In this document: piece after piece, positions 1 to 6,004 of the stretch
How the letters are laid out: each line of letters begins with the position of its first letter
Position numbering within the stretch: position 1 is the stretch's first letter
Assembly: GCA_964523005.1 (NCBI GenBank)
Contig: CAZFZL010000096.1
Location: forward strand, 1-6,004
DNA from: UMGS1307 sp964523005
GTDB lineage: Bacteria > Bacillota > Clostridia > Oscillospirales > CAG-382
Direction: 5' to 3'
Length of the DNA: 6,004 nucleotides
Position numbers and translations under genes: made by a program
The notes under the pieces: model-generated
What the model saw: the letters and a program-made list of their open reading frames with translations, nothing else
Told to the model about the DNA's origin: nothing
Database searches by the model: none

Positions 1-2
1 TT

Positions 3-797
3 AACATAGCGCTCACATCCTTCGCCGTCTGGGGCCTTCCGCAGATGGTACATAAATACTACACCATAAAAGACGAGTCCGCCATAAAGCGCGGCGCTGT
101 CATATCGACCGTCTTCTGCCTCATCACAGGCTGCGGTGCATATTTTGTCGGTTCTATGGGTCATCTCTTCATAGGTGCAACAGAAGCGGGAGCGCCTGCG
201 CTTGAGGGCGGCTATGATGCGATCGTACCAACGATACTTTACAACGTCTTTTCACAGAACGCGGCGCTCAACATCGTTCTCGCCGTGATACTGCTTCTGC
301 TGCTCTCGGCTTCAATGTCGACTCTTTCATCCGTAGTGCTCACCTCAAGCTCGGCTATCTCTGTCGACCTTGCCAATGTGGTAAAGAAGGATATAGAACC
401 GAAAAAGCAAATGCGTCTGACACGCGTGCTTTGCGTTGTGTTTGTAGCACTTTCGTTTTTCTTCGCGACGCAAAATATCTCGTTCATCGTCAACCTGATG
501 TCGTTCGCATGGGGTGTCGTTGCCGGCTGCTTCATCGGCCCATTCATCTGGGGACTGTATTGGAAGCGCACGACACGCGCCGGAGCGTGGGCAGGACTGC
601 TGTCCGGACTTATCACGATGCTCGGCCTGATCGTTTTTACTACGATAACCAACAGCTTTGACGCAGCGAAAAACAACGCAGCGCTTTACGGCTGCATTGC
701 AATGGCGATATCGATGGTCATCGTGCCGCTCGTAAGTCTCGTCACTGAGAAATTCACCCAGGCACATATCGACAACTGCTTCGCTAAGGAAGACTGA
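3..797 (+). CDS. Sodium:solute symporter (SSS family), C-terminal part, 5' end outside window
   Basis: This is the C-terminal 264 codons of an inner-membrane Na+-coupled transporter of the sodium:solute symporter family. The frame is open back to base 3, so the ATG at 45 is internal and the true start lies upstream of the window. The segment before it (SFAVWGLPQMVHKYY, bases 18-62) matches the family's conserved W-G-x-P-x-x-x-x-x-Y region. Bases 306-353 encode SASMSTLSSVVLTSSS, the family's Ser/Thr-rich helix that helps form the Na2 sodium site. About six hydrophobic helices are visible, near bases 105-160, 255-330, 420-475, 490-560, 585-650 and 685-745. The protein ends in a short charged tail (FAKED). 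The substrate (sugar, proline, sialic acid, pantothenate or other) cannot be read from this part. The gene is convergent with the downstream block and shares its terminator. The family call is secure; the specificity is unknown. Confidence 0.92.
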   Translation, partial: NIALTSFAVWGLPQMVHKYYTIKDESAIKRGAVISTVFCLITGCGAYFVGSMGHLFIGATEAGAPALEGGYDAIVPTILYNVFSQNAALNIVLAVILLLLLSASMSTLSSVVLTSSSAISVDLANVVKKDIEPKKQMRLTRVLCVVFVALSFFFATQNISFIVNLMSFAWGVVAGCFIGPFIWGLYWKRTTRAGAWAGLLSGLITMLGLIVFTTITNSFDAAKNNAALYGCIAMAISMVIVPLVSLVTEKFTQAHIDNCFAKED

Positions 798-849
798 CAG
801 TCAGAAGGCACTGCAAAAATGCATAAATAAGCCTGCAAAGCTTAAAGGA

Positions 850-902
850 AGGCGGCAGAAGCGATTTTCGCTTCTGCCGCCTGTTTGTTATTGTATTTTT
901 TT
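850..902 (+). terminator. Rho-independent terminator shared by convergent genes
   Basis: A perfect 13-bp stem (851-863 paired with 869-881; GGCGGCAGAAGCG against its complement) encloses a 5-base loop, ATTTT. An extra A-T pair at 850/882 extends it. On the + strand it is followed by a T-rich stretch (TGTTTGTTATTG, then a run of seven T at 896-902), which fits termination of the symporter gene. On the minus strand the stem is followed by TTCCTTT, a weaker tract, so it may also end the minus-strand transcript whose last gene stops at 904. The 52 bases between the symporter stop and the hairpin show no other feature. Confidence 0.88.
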
Positions 903-903
903 C

Positions 904-1650
904 TTACAGCAGTTTTTTCATCGCTTCTGCGCAAATCTTCACGCCTGCGAAATCGTCCTGCTTTTCGTATTCGACGATTATGTATTCGCACACGCCGCTG
1001 TCCTGCGCGAGCTTTACGGCTTTATTCCAGTCGATGTCGTCTGTACCGATGTACGATTCGTAGCCGGTCGTTTTTGAAAAGGGCTTGAAATGAACCGTCA
1101 CAGCGCGCTTTGCGCACTTTTCGTATTCGTCGATCGGATCGAAGCCGCCATTCATGCAGTTTCCGAGATCGAGCTGTGTTATCACGCTGTCCGGAGTACC
1201 GTCGCAGAACAGCTTCCAGCCGTAGCTGCCGCCGTCAAGCAAGGTATGCTCGCAGGCGTGGCTGTGGAACCCAAAACGCATTCTAACCGTCGCGAGCTTT
1301 TCACTCATCGCGCTGAACAGTTCGTTCGTCTTTTCCCATGCCTGTTGTGAGTTTTTCATGCAGTCGTCGATCCACGGGATGATGATCTTATCGTTGCCTA
1401 TCGCCTTATTGTACTCGACTGTCGCATCGAAATGCTCGTCGTCAAGCCAGCTCCACGCCGTATGATAGCCGGCAACCTTAAGCCCGCAGCTGTCGAGCAT
1501 TTCCCTGATCTGCTCGGCGGGAGTATCCATCGCGCCGAAAAGCTCGACCGCGTCGTAGCCCATCGCTTTCGTTTTTTGCAGAGTTGAGCGTTTGTCGTTT
1601 GCATATGCGTCTCTTACTGAATAGATCTGAAGTGCAAGAACAGGTTTCAT
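904..1650 (-). CDS. Sugar phosphate isomerase/epimerase-like TIM-barrel protein
   Basis: A 248-residue protein of the xylose isomerase-like TIM-barrel superfamily (the IolE/IolI, Hyi and DTE-like group). These are soluble enzymes that use a divalent metal to isomerise or epimerise sugars or keto-inositols. Signature strands appear in order: LQIYSVRDA (7-15), GYDAVELFG (31-39), GFHSHACEH (127-135), QLDLGNCMNGGFDP (159-172), VHFKPF (186-191), DIDW (205-208) and IIVEYE (224-229). Candidate metal ligands by position are E134, D161, H187 and E227. The usual GYHNHDxEF segment is altered here to GFHSHACEH. The length is slightly short for the family (about 250-290), but both ends are intact. The ATG at 1650 is supported by AGAAAGGA seven bases upstream. 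It is the last gene of the minus-strand block, 27 bases after the MBL hydrolase. The substrate is unknown. Confidence 0.87.
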   Translation of the reverse strand: MKPVLALQIYSVRDAYANDKRSTLQKTKAMGYDAVELFGAMDTPAEQIREMLDSCGLKVAGYHTAWSWLDDEHFDATVEYNKAIGNDKIIIPWIDDCMKNSQQAWEKTNELFSAMSEKLATVRMRFGFHSHACEHTLLDGGSYGWKLFCDGTPDSVITQLDLGNCMNGGFDPIDEYEKCAKRAVTVHFKPFSKTTGYESYIGTDDIDWNKAVKLAQDSGVCEYIIVEYEKQDDFAGVKICAEAMKKLL

Positions 1651-1657
1651 GTTGTTA

Positions 1658-1665
1658 TCCTTTCT
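1658..1665 (-). promoter_or_regulatory. Ribosome binding site of the isomerase-like gene
   Basis: On the minus strand AGAAAGGA lies seven bases before the ATG at 1650. It fits inside the 27-base gap after the preceding stop codon and fixes the start. No room exists for a separate promoter within the gap itself. Confidence 0.75.
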
Positions 1666-1677
1666 GTATTGCTTTTT

Positions 1678-2493
1678 CTATATTATTTTTACGGGTCTGT
1701 CCGGAAGCGCAACAGCAACCGTCGCTTCGCCTGCCATCTCGTTTTCTTCGAGAGCTGCTTTACAGCATGCCACGGCAAGCTCGGGCGTATTGTTTTCACC
1801 GCTCAGATGAGCAAGCACCACATAACGGCAGCCGTGCGATACAAGGTACGGCACGAGCCTTGCGCAATCGTCGTTTGAAAGATGACCGCCGTCAGAGAGT
1901 ATGCGCTGTTTCAGATACTGCGGATATGGACCGTTGTTGAGCATGGCAATGTCGTGGTTGGATTCGACTACGACGTAACGGCAGCCGCAAAGCGTCTCGG
2001 CGACGCGTTTTGTAAGCCTGCCGATGTCAGTGGCGTAGCCAAGCTCCGCGCCGTCCATCGTGATGCGGTAGCACACGTTGTCAGCCGAGTCGTGAGGCAC
2101 CTTTGAAGCGCTGACGGTCATGTTTTCGAGATATACCGTATCATCCGGCTCGATTATATGTATCATATCGCGCGAATAAGTGCTTTGCGCGGCGATTGCA
2201 AGCGCGACATATTTCGTGCAGAAGATCGGTATCCTGTATTTTTTTGAGATCATATCCAGCCCCTTGACGTGGTCGGTATGTTCGTGGGTGATAAATATTG
2301 CTTTTATCGATTTTATATCCGCGCCGAGCGATGCGAGCGCCGCTGACAGTCTCATGCACGATACACCGGCGTCTATGAGTATGCTTTCGCCCTTGCATGA
2401 AACGTAGCACGAGTTACCGGACGAGCCGGAGAAAAGGGTATACGCGCTGATGTTCTGCACTATTTCACGAACGCCGATCGCGGCGCCTTTCAT
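1678..2493 (-). CDS. walJ: MBL-fold metallo-hydrolase, WalJ/YycJ-like
   Basis: A 271-residue cytoplasmic metallo-beta-lactamase-fold hydrolase of the WalJ (YycJ) family. Relatives sit in the WalKR (YycFG) locus of many Firmicutes and are reported or predicted exonucleases acting on DNA during replication and cell-wall control. The sequence shows the family's opening FSGSSGN (21-27), the DAG turn (41-43), the metal motif HEHTDH (70-75), VPHDSADN (132-139) with H134, TDIG (155-158) with D156, ESNHDIAML (177-185), GGHLSN (202-207) and the C-terminal LAHLSGENNTPELA (227-240) with H229. The length is normal (about 260-270). The ATG overlaps the stop of the upstream gene as ATGA, with no clear Shine-Dalgarno sequence, so translational coupling is likely. 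A GTG at codon 12 (2460-2458) would give an N-terminus closer to that of typical relatives and remains possible. Here the gene is away from walKR. Confidence 0.9.
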   Translation of the reverse strand: MKGAAIGVREIVQNISAYTLFSGSSGNSCYVSCKGESILIDAGVSCMRLSAALASLGADIKSIKAIFITHEHTDHVKGLDMISKKYRIPIFCTKYVALAIAAQSTYSRDMIHIIEPDDTVYLENMTVSASKVPHDSADNVCYRITMDGAELGYATDIGRLTKRVAETLCGCRYVVVESNHDIAMLNNGPYPQYLKQRILSDGGHLSNDDCARLVPYLVSHGCRYVVLAHLSGENNTPELAVACCKAALEENEMAGEATVAVALPDRPVKII

Positions 2494-2822
2494 TTTACTA
2501 TAAGAAGCAGCACCGACATAAGAGTATAGTCGAAGCTCATAAGAAGATAATCAATCATCGGAAGCACCATTGTCGGTATCGCAAGCATAAGGCAAAGCTG
2601 GGCTGCTTTACGCCTTTTCGTCTCAGTCGGTGTAAGCTCCGGCGAAAACACGAGCTTTCCGAAGCCGCGGTTGAGCACAGTGAAGCTTATAAGGAAAACG
2701 CCTGCTATAACGAGGTATATCAGTATCATAAGATAATCGACGAGCATATAAAGCGCGAGGTACAGCGCAACGCTCAGCAACGTCCATACCGCAAGAAAAA
2801 CGACCTTGAATCTGGTGCTCAT
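2490..2822 (-). CDS. Small hydrophobic membrane protein, function unknown
   Basis: A 110-residue, strongly hydrophobic protein that I cannot assign to a named family. Likely membrane helices lie near residues 7-27, 31-51, 75-93 and 96-109. A polar loop, about residues 52-74, contains RGFGKLVFSPELTPTETKRR; its basic TKRRK end suggests that this loop faces the cytoplasm. There is no signal-peptide cleavage site or catalytic motif. The ATG at 2822 follows the galactokinase TAG directly with zero spacing, and a GAGGG eight bases before the ATG, inside the galactokinase coding end, is a plausible ribosome binding site. Its TGA overlaps the start of the WalJ-like gene by four bases. The tight packing on both sides and the clean hydrophobic pattern make it a real gene. 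Any link to galactose metabolism or WalJ is only positional. Confidence 0.8.
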   Translation of the reverse strand: MSTRFKVVFLAVWTLLSVALYLALYMLVDYLMILIYLVIAGVFLISFTVLNRGFGKLVFSPELTPTETKRRKAAQLCLMLAIPTMVLPMIDYLLMSFDYTLMSVLLLIVK

Positions 2823-4082
2823 CTATATGGCCCTCACTGCGCCTTCGGTGCGCACCGTCAGGCAGCGGCAGCTTCCCTCTCCGAAAACTGATTCAAGCCT
2901 TTTTTTATAGTCTTCAAGCTCCTGCGTCTTGACGAACGCCTGTATTGTTCCGGCAAATCCGCCGCCATGTACGCGGCAGACGATGCTTTCGCTGAGTGCG
3001 AGCGCTAACGCAAGCCCCTGCTCCTTTACGTTTTTGTTTGAGTATATGTTCTGTAGATACTTGAACGACGAGTCGCCGGACGCCTTGATGTCGGTGAGAA
3101 AGCGGTTTATATTGTGAGCTTCTATTGCCTGCGCCGCGTCGTACACACGCTCGTTCTCCGTGAAGAAATGCAGTGCGCGCAGGACTGCTCTGTCGCCGCA
3201 TTCGCGCCTCAGGCGCGGAATATTCGTCATGAATGTTTCTTTATCGGTCCGGCGCAGCACATCACAGCCGAGAGCCTTCGCCACCGCTTTCATTTCGGAT
3301 GGGATCGCCGCATAATCATCGGTCAGATCAGCGTGGTTTCCACCCGTATCGGTGATGCACAGCACATATCCGAATTCCGAAAGCGGACATTCCAGCTTTT
3401 TGACAACGACATGATCCGGATCCTCAAAATCGATGAAAACGAATCCGCCTACGCTGCACGCCGTCTGATCCATAAGCCCGCACGGCTTGCCGAAAAAGAC
3501 GTTTTCCGCGTGCTGAGCATATTTCGCGACGTTCACGGCGTCAGTTGTACCTGAATTGAAAAGGTGGTTTATGACGCTCCCGATGAACACCTCAAACGCC
3601 GCGGACGACGAAAGTCCGCTGCCCTTGAGCACATCAGACGTACACCATACGTCGAAGCCGCCGCATTTCACTTTACCGCGTGCGAAAGCGTCGCACATAC
3701 CCGCAATCAGGGAATGCGGCGTGCCTTTTTTCATGCTTTTCGCATCTGTGTCATCGAGCGATGTGATTATATCGCCGTAACCGTCTGAAAACACGCGGAC
3801 GGTATTTCCGTCGTTCTTGGCTGCAAGTCCGATAACATCAAGGTCTACGGCTGCCGCTATTACAGCGCCGCGGTTATGATCGGTATGGTTTCCGCATATT
3901 TCGCTTCTGCCCGGGACCGAGAACATCATAGCTTCCCTGTCGCCGTATTTTTCAATGAATTTTTCAGCCGCGTTCTTCCAGCGTGCGCGTTGTATTTCGC
4001 GTTTTTTTGCGCCGTAAAGTGCGTCCAGAGCCGTGTCATGCCCGCCGGTTGATATAGAACTGAGTATTTCGGATGCTCTCAT
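2823..4082 (-). CDS. galK: Galactokinase (GHMP kinase), clostridial-type variant
   Basis: A 419-residue cytoplasmic GHMP-family sugar kinase. It is predicted to phosphorylate galactose at C1 with ATP as the first committed step of the Leloir pathway. Motifs in order: sugar-binding PGRSEICGNHTDH (57-69), the ATP-loop GSGLSSSAAF (154-163), CGLMDQ (201-206) with the likely catalytic base D205 (R59 being its usual partner), HADLTDDY (250-257) with Y257 probably replacing the sugar-stacking Tyr, and the C-terminal HGGGFAGTIQAF (372-383). The protein carries about 30 more N-terminal residues than E. coli GalK (LYG, QRARW, EKYGDRE), a pattern I recall from clostridial galactokinases. In the signature, Asn and Glu are exchanged relative to the classical GRVNLIGEHTDY. 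The ATG at 4082 has GAAAGGA ten bases upstream. It lies 32 bases after the lipoprotein gene and directly abuts the next gene. Substrate assignment is by family, not proven. Confidence 0.92.
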   Translation of the reverse strand: MRASEILSSISTGGHDTALDALYGAKKREIQRARWKNAAEKFIEKYGDREAMMFSVPGRSEICGNHTDHNRGAVIAAAVDLDVIGLAAKNDGNTVRVFSDGYGDIITSLDDTDAKSMKKGTPHSLIAGMCDAFARGKVKCGGFDVWCTSDVLKGSGLSSSAAFEVFIGSVINHLFNSGTTDAVNVAKYAQHAENVFFGKPCGLMDQTACSVGGFVFIDFEDPDHVVVKKLECPLSEFGYVLCITDTGGNHADLTDDYAAIPSEMKAVAKALGCDVLRRTDKETFMTNIPRLRRECGDRAVLRALHFFTENERVYDAAQAIEAHNINRFLTDIKASGDSSFKYLQNIYSNKNVKEQGLALALALSESIVCRVHGGGFAGTIQAFVKTQELEDYKKRLESVFGEGSCRCLTVRTEGAVRAI

Positions 4083-4099
4083 ATATGAGTGTTCCTTTC
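4078..4099 (-). promoter_or_regulatory. galK ribosome binding site and palindrome over the start codon
   Basis: GAAAGGAA at 4092-4099 (minus strand) precedes the galactokinase ATG by nine bases and supports that start. The start codon itself lies inside a perfect 12-base palindrome, CTCATATATGAG (4078-4089). The palindrome is AT-centred and short, so it may be chance; a weak hairpin or protein-binding site is possible but unsupported by anything else here. Confidence 0.55.
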
Positions 4100-4114
4100 A
4101 ATGTATAATGTGTA

Positions 4115-5500
4115 TCAGTTATTTGGTATCTCATCCTTGATGAAGCGTTCCCACCACACGTCATCGCAGCTTCTGACGCTTTCAAACGCTTCGCGCAGCA
4201 CACCGCAAAGCACCGCGGCACGTGAGCGGATGTGTTCGTTTTCAGCGATAGTGTCGTACAACGCATCCTGTGAAATGAAAAGATATTCAAAAAGTCTCGC
4301 TCTGTCCTCTTTCGGGAAGGTGCGTGAATAGGTGTCGATGAAATATGTCGTTCCTTTTCCGCCCGGCGTGTATTTCGTGCCTGAAAAATCATTGCCGTTG
4401 TTGTCGACGTAGCTGTAATTATATGCGTCGTCAGGCACGAGCGAGGTCCACTTGCCGAAGCCGTCGAAATGCTTGTCGATGAGCCATAGGATTTTTTCAT
4501 CTATGATATGCATCGTCTCGTGAGCGACCGTCTGTATGAGCGTATTGTTTACGCAAGTGAGAACGTCAATGACAATGTACGACGCGCTGCCCGAGGTGTA
4601 TGAATAGGCTATCGGATAATTCGTCGAGTATTCGTTGAGCGGTCTGAGCTTCCCGGTCAAGCAGACAGTGAGTGACGTCGGTGTAAACTCATTGTCTTCG
4701 ATCGGAGTGAGTAATTCTGCGAAAAATCCGTCCGGGAAGTATGCGAGTGCCGTCTCTATATCGTCGAGCGCGTCAAGCAGCCTGTTTTCAGCATATTCGG
4801 ATTCCGCTGAGAAATCGGGAAAATCAAGCATTGCACTGCTGCCGGTCAATATGGTTATGCCGTATTTAACCCCAAGTTCATACGCCCTCCCTGCCGCACG
4901 CTGCTTCTGCTCTGCAACGGGCTGATTGCGTTCAAGCGGCTCGTTTCCGACATAACAAAGCAAAAGCGTGCAATCGAGTGTTCCGTCGTCGTTGAGTGGA
5001 CTTACTACGAACGCGGCAAGTCCGCCGCAAAGCGACGCTGATACTGATAAACGGCTGTCGGGGATTATACTACACGAGACCAGATTTCCGGAGCCGTCAT
5101 ATATGCGAGCTGTATCACTTATAAGTTCAAACGAATCGTCGTCATACTTCTGTTGTGTTGTAATTATTCTGCCGTTGCCGTCAGCATATACGACCTGCTC
5201 GTCTGCCCTCTCAAGCGTTATATACTTAACGAGGTACGGCTCATCGGAATTGTATATGAGTGCTTCGGTGCTGTCATAATCACATGATACCATAACTCTG
5301 CCGAAATTTTTGTTTTTATACAGGCCGTCGCCTCCGACGGCTTTTGTCGTACCATCGCTTTCGGAATATGCGAACACGATCTCCTGCGCCGCCGTATCGT
5401 TATAGCCGGTGTAATAGACAGCCGTCTCTGACATATCCGAGAATGCAACTGTACAGATCGCCTGTACAGTCCGCGACGAGCGTTTCCACGTCACCGTCAA
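4115..5500 (-). CDS. Downstream reading-frame fragment of the lipoprotein gene (zincin-like C-terminal part)
   Basis: This frame is open from 5560, but its only early start-like codon is a TTG at 5500 with no good ribosome binding site, so independent initiation is unlikely. Numbering from that TTG, residues about 16-190 continue the beta-rich, propeller-like sequence (TVAFSDMSETAVYY, YADGNGRIITTQ, ARIYDGSGNLVSC). Residues about 196-262 are helical, with DDIETALAYFPDGFFAELL. HETMH at 327-331 (bases 4522-4508) is an HExxH zinc motif preceded by a hydrophobic strand (YIVIDVL), as in zincin peptidases. A likely third ligand is Glu in FPKEDRARLFEYLF (E398 or E405). The domain ends about 60 residues later at the TGA, 32 bases before galK. 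Proteolytic activity is inferred only from the motif; the target is unknown. Confidence 0.75.
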   Translation of the reverse strand: MTVTWKRSSRTVQAICTVAFSDMSETAVYYTGYNDTAAQEIVFAYSESDGTTKAVGGDGLYKNKNFGRVMVSCDYDSTEALIYNSDEPYLVKYITLERADEQVVYADGNGRIITTQQKYDDDSFELISDTARIYDGSGNLVSCSIIPDSRLSVSASLCGGLAAFVVSPLNDDGTLDCTLLLCYVGNEPLERNQPVAEQKQRAAGRAYELGVKYGITILTGSSAMLDFPDFSAESEYAENRLLDALDDIETALAYFPDGFFAELLTPIEDNEFTPTSLTVCLTGKLRPLNEYSTNYPIAYSYTSGSASYIVIDVLTCVNNTLIQTVAHETMHIIDEKILWLIDKHFDGFGKWTSLVPDDAYNYSYVDNNGNDFSGTKYTPGGKGTTYFIDTYSRTFPKEDRARLFEYLFISQDALYDTIAENEHIRSRAAVLCGVLREAFESVRSCDDVWWERFIKDEIPNN

Positions 5501-6004
5501 TGAAGCGGATCTCTTTTTCGTTACAGCGATAATAGCTTCCGTCAGGACGAAAAATATACGTCATGAAAAATTCCTCTTCGCCTGAGTGCATCACATAATT
5601 CTGTATTTCCGGATCACTGTCGTCGGGAGATGAAAAATACACCCACACTCCGGTCATTGAGGTAAGCGCAAAGCCTCCGTCATCATACAGGTTGATAGAC
5701 CCGTCAAACGCTGTGTTGATTTCGTACGATGCTGTCGGCTCGCCGGAATAAATATCGTACAGCACGAAACCGGAGGTGTTTTTTTCATTGTTGCGGTATG
5801 AAACGATCAGCTCACTCTCGGTATAGAACTCCACGTCGCACACGTACATACCGCTCGCATCAAAAGGCGTTACGATAAATCCGTTCGCATCAATCCCGCC
5901 GGCTATCGTCTTATCTTCATCGCTTTCTTCCTGCGAGGTCTCGGAAACAGTAGAATTATTGCTCTGTTCGCTTACCGTGCTGACATGGTTGCCGCTTACG
6001 CACG
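5400..6004 (-). CDS. Upstream reading-frame fragment of the lipoprotein gene (N-terminal part, 5' end cut)
   Basis: The frame runs in from the window edge with no stop, so the ATG at 5849 is internal. The first full codon (6002-6000) is Cys, followed by VSGNHVSTVSEQ and then a stretch rich in Ser, Thr, Glu and Gln to about residue 31 (ending EESDEDK). A Cys followed by such a linker is what follows the lipobox in Gram-positive lipoproteins; the signal peptide itself would lie just outside the window. From residue 34 (AGGIDANGF) the sequence alternates short beta-strand-like blocks with turns, for example VEFYTESELIVSY and YIFRPDGSYYR, resembling beta-propeller blades. Good sequence continues to IDGDVETLVADCT near 5465; the last 15-20 residues before the stop at 5400 look like out-of-frame translation. 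No known family name is assigned. Confidence 0.7.
   Translation of the reverse strand, partial: CVSGNHVSTVSEQSNNSTVSETSQEESDEDKTIAGGIDANGFIVTPFDASGMYVCDVEFYTESELIVSYRNNEKNTSGFVLYDIYSGEPTASYEINTAFDGSINLYDDGGFALTSMTGVWVYFSSPDDSDPEIQNYVMHSGEEEFFMTYIFRPDGSYYRCNEKEIRFIDGDVETLVADCTGDLYSCILGYVRDGCLLHRL
5448..5470. repeat. Paired palindromic 8-mers at the frame break (direct and inverted repeat)
   Basis: CTGTACAG occurs at 5449-5456 and 5462-5469, separated by ATCGC. Each copy is its own reverse complement, so the pair is both a 13-base-offset direct repeat and, with flanking A and T, a 9-bp inverted repeat (5448-5456 with 5462-5470) able to form a hairpin with a 5-base loop. Such structures favour replication slippage. 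The 13-base offset is one more than a multiple of three, which is the shift needed to join the two lipoprotein frames. Confidence 0.85.

Larger units (their letters stand above)
4115..6004 (-). pseudogene. Predicted surface lipoprotein with propeller-like region and zincin domain, frame broken once
   Basis: Two overlapping minus-strand frames together make one protein. The first is open from the window edge and stops at 5400-5402; the second is open from 5560 to the TGA at 4117-4115. Both have protein-like sequence, and neither makes a whole domain set alone. The switch must fall in 5403-5560, and composition places it near 5448-5470, where CTGTACAG occurs twice, 13 bases apart. Removing 13 bases joins the frames as VADCTVAFSDMSE and gives about 624 codons within the window; a single extra base in the same place would also explain it. 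Predicted order: Cys at a possible lipidation site, Ser/Thr/Glu-rich linker, beta-strand-rich propeller-like region, helical segment, HETMH metallopeptidase-like domain. It would be an extracytoplasmic membrane-anchored protein. It may be a true pseudogene, a phase-variable gene or an artefact. Confidence 0.75.

Noticed and set aside
239..767. Two long minus-strand open frames (239-676 and 345-767) opposite the symporter gene
   Set aside because: Their proteins are rich in Arg, Cys and His with no family motifs. They lie entirely antisense to a clear transporter frame, so they are shadows.
810..846. Short inverted matches (AAGC and GCTT, TGCA repeats) between the symporter stop and the terminator
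   Set aside because: Stems of only four bases with no supporting context. They are not distinguishable from chance.
1584..1940. Plus-strand open frames opposite the isomerase-WalJ junction
   Set aside because: Low-complexity Arg/Cys-rich translation without a ribosome binding site; both minus-strand genes there have strong family motifs.
3114..3788. Plus-strand open frames opposite galactokinase
   Set aside because: They are antisense to conserved GHMP kinase motifs and show no recognisable domain.
4085..4117. Possible -10-like AT-rich sequence between the lipoprotein gene and galK
   Set aside because: TATACA/CATTAT is present, but no convincing -35 element lies at a suitable distance, so I do not call a promoter.
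4036..4500. 154-codon minus-strand frame spanning the lipoprotein-galK junction
   Set aside because: It is a Ser/Thr/Arg-rich out-of-frame translation overlapping the zincin domain and the start of galK; no motif supports it.
5498..5500. TTG as an independent start for the downstream lipoprotein fragment
   Set aside because: There is no well-spaced ribosome binding site, and the first 12-15 residues (MTVTWKRSSRTV) look like out-of-frame translation of the upstream part. A frame break explains the layout better.

Overview
The window looks like chromosomal DNA from an anaerobic Firmicute of the class Clostridia, probably of the Ruminococcaceae/Oscillospiraceae or Lachnospiraceae kind. This rests on the protein families seen: a WalJ/YycJ-type metallo-hydrolase, a galactokinase carrying the PGR-x-E-x-x-GNHTDH motif that I associate with Clostridia, and a Cys-anchored, Ser/Thr/Glu-rich surface lipoprotein. 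Genus and species cannot be fixed from the sequence.

Layout. On the + strand, the window opens inside a sodium:solute symporter (SSS family) gene that ends at 797. A strong 13-bp hairpin with a T-rich tail (about 850-902) lies between it and a convergent block of minus-strand genes. Reading that block in its own direction, from right to left, it contains: (1) a predicted lipoprotein gene (6004 to 4115) whose reading frame is broken once; (2) a galactokinase (4082-2823); (3) a 110-residue membrane protein (2822-2490); (4) a WalJ/YycJ-like MBL-fold hydrolase (2493-1678); (5) a sugar phosphate isomerase/epimerase-like TIM-barrel protein (1650-904). The gaps are 32, 0, -4 and 27 bases, so genes 2-5, and probably gene 1, form one transcription unit that runs into the shared terminator. 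No non-coding stretch exceeds about 110 bases.

How the genes fit together. Galactokinase, the isomerase-like enzyme and the convergent symporter are all compatible with sugar uptake and catabolism, but the symporter substrate and the isomerase substrate are not readable from the sequence. WalJ-like hydrolases are usually linked to DNA or cell-wall housekeeping, so the cluster is not purely metabolic.

The most interesting element is the lipoprotein gene. Its N-terminal part (Ser-rich linker and beta-rich, propeller-like region) and its C-terminal part (more beta-rich sequence and an HETMH zincin-type domain) lie in two frames. The change of frame coincides with two copies of the palindromic 8-mer CTGTACAG separated by 5 bases. 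Loss of one 13-base repeat unit would restore a single continuous reading frame of about 624 codons within the window. This could be a disabling mutation, a slippage-prone on/off site, or a sequencing or assembly error.
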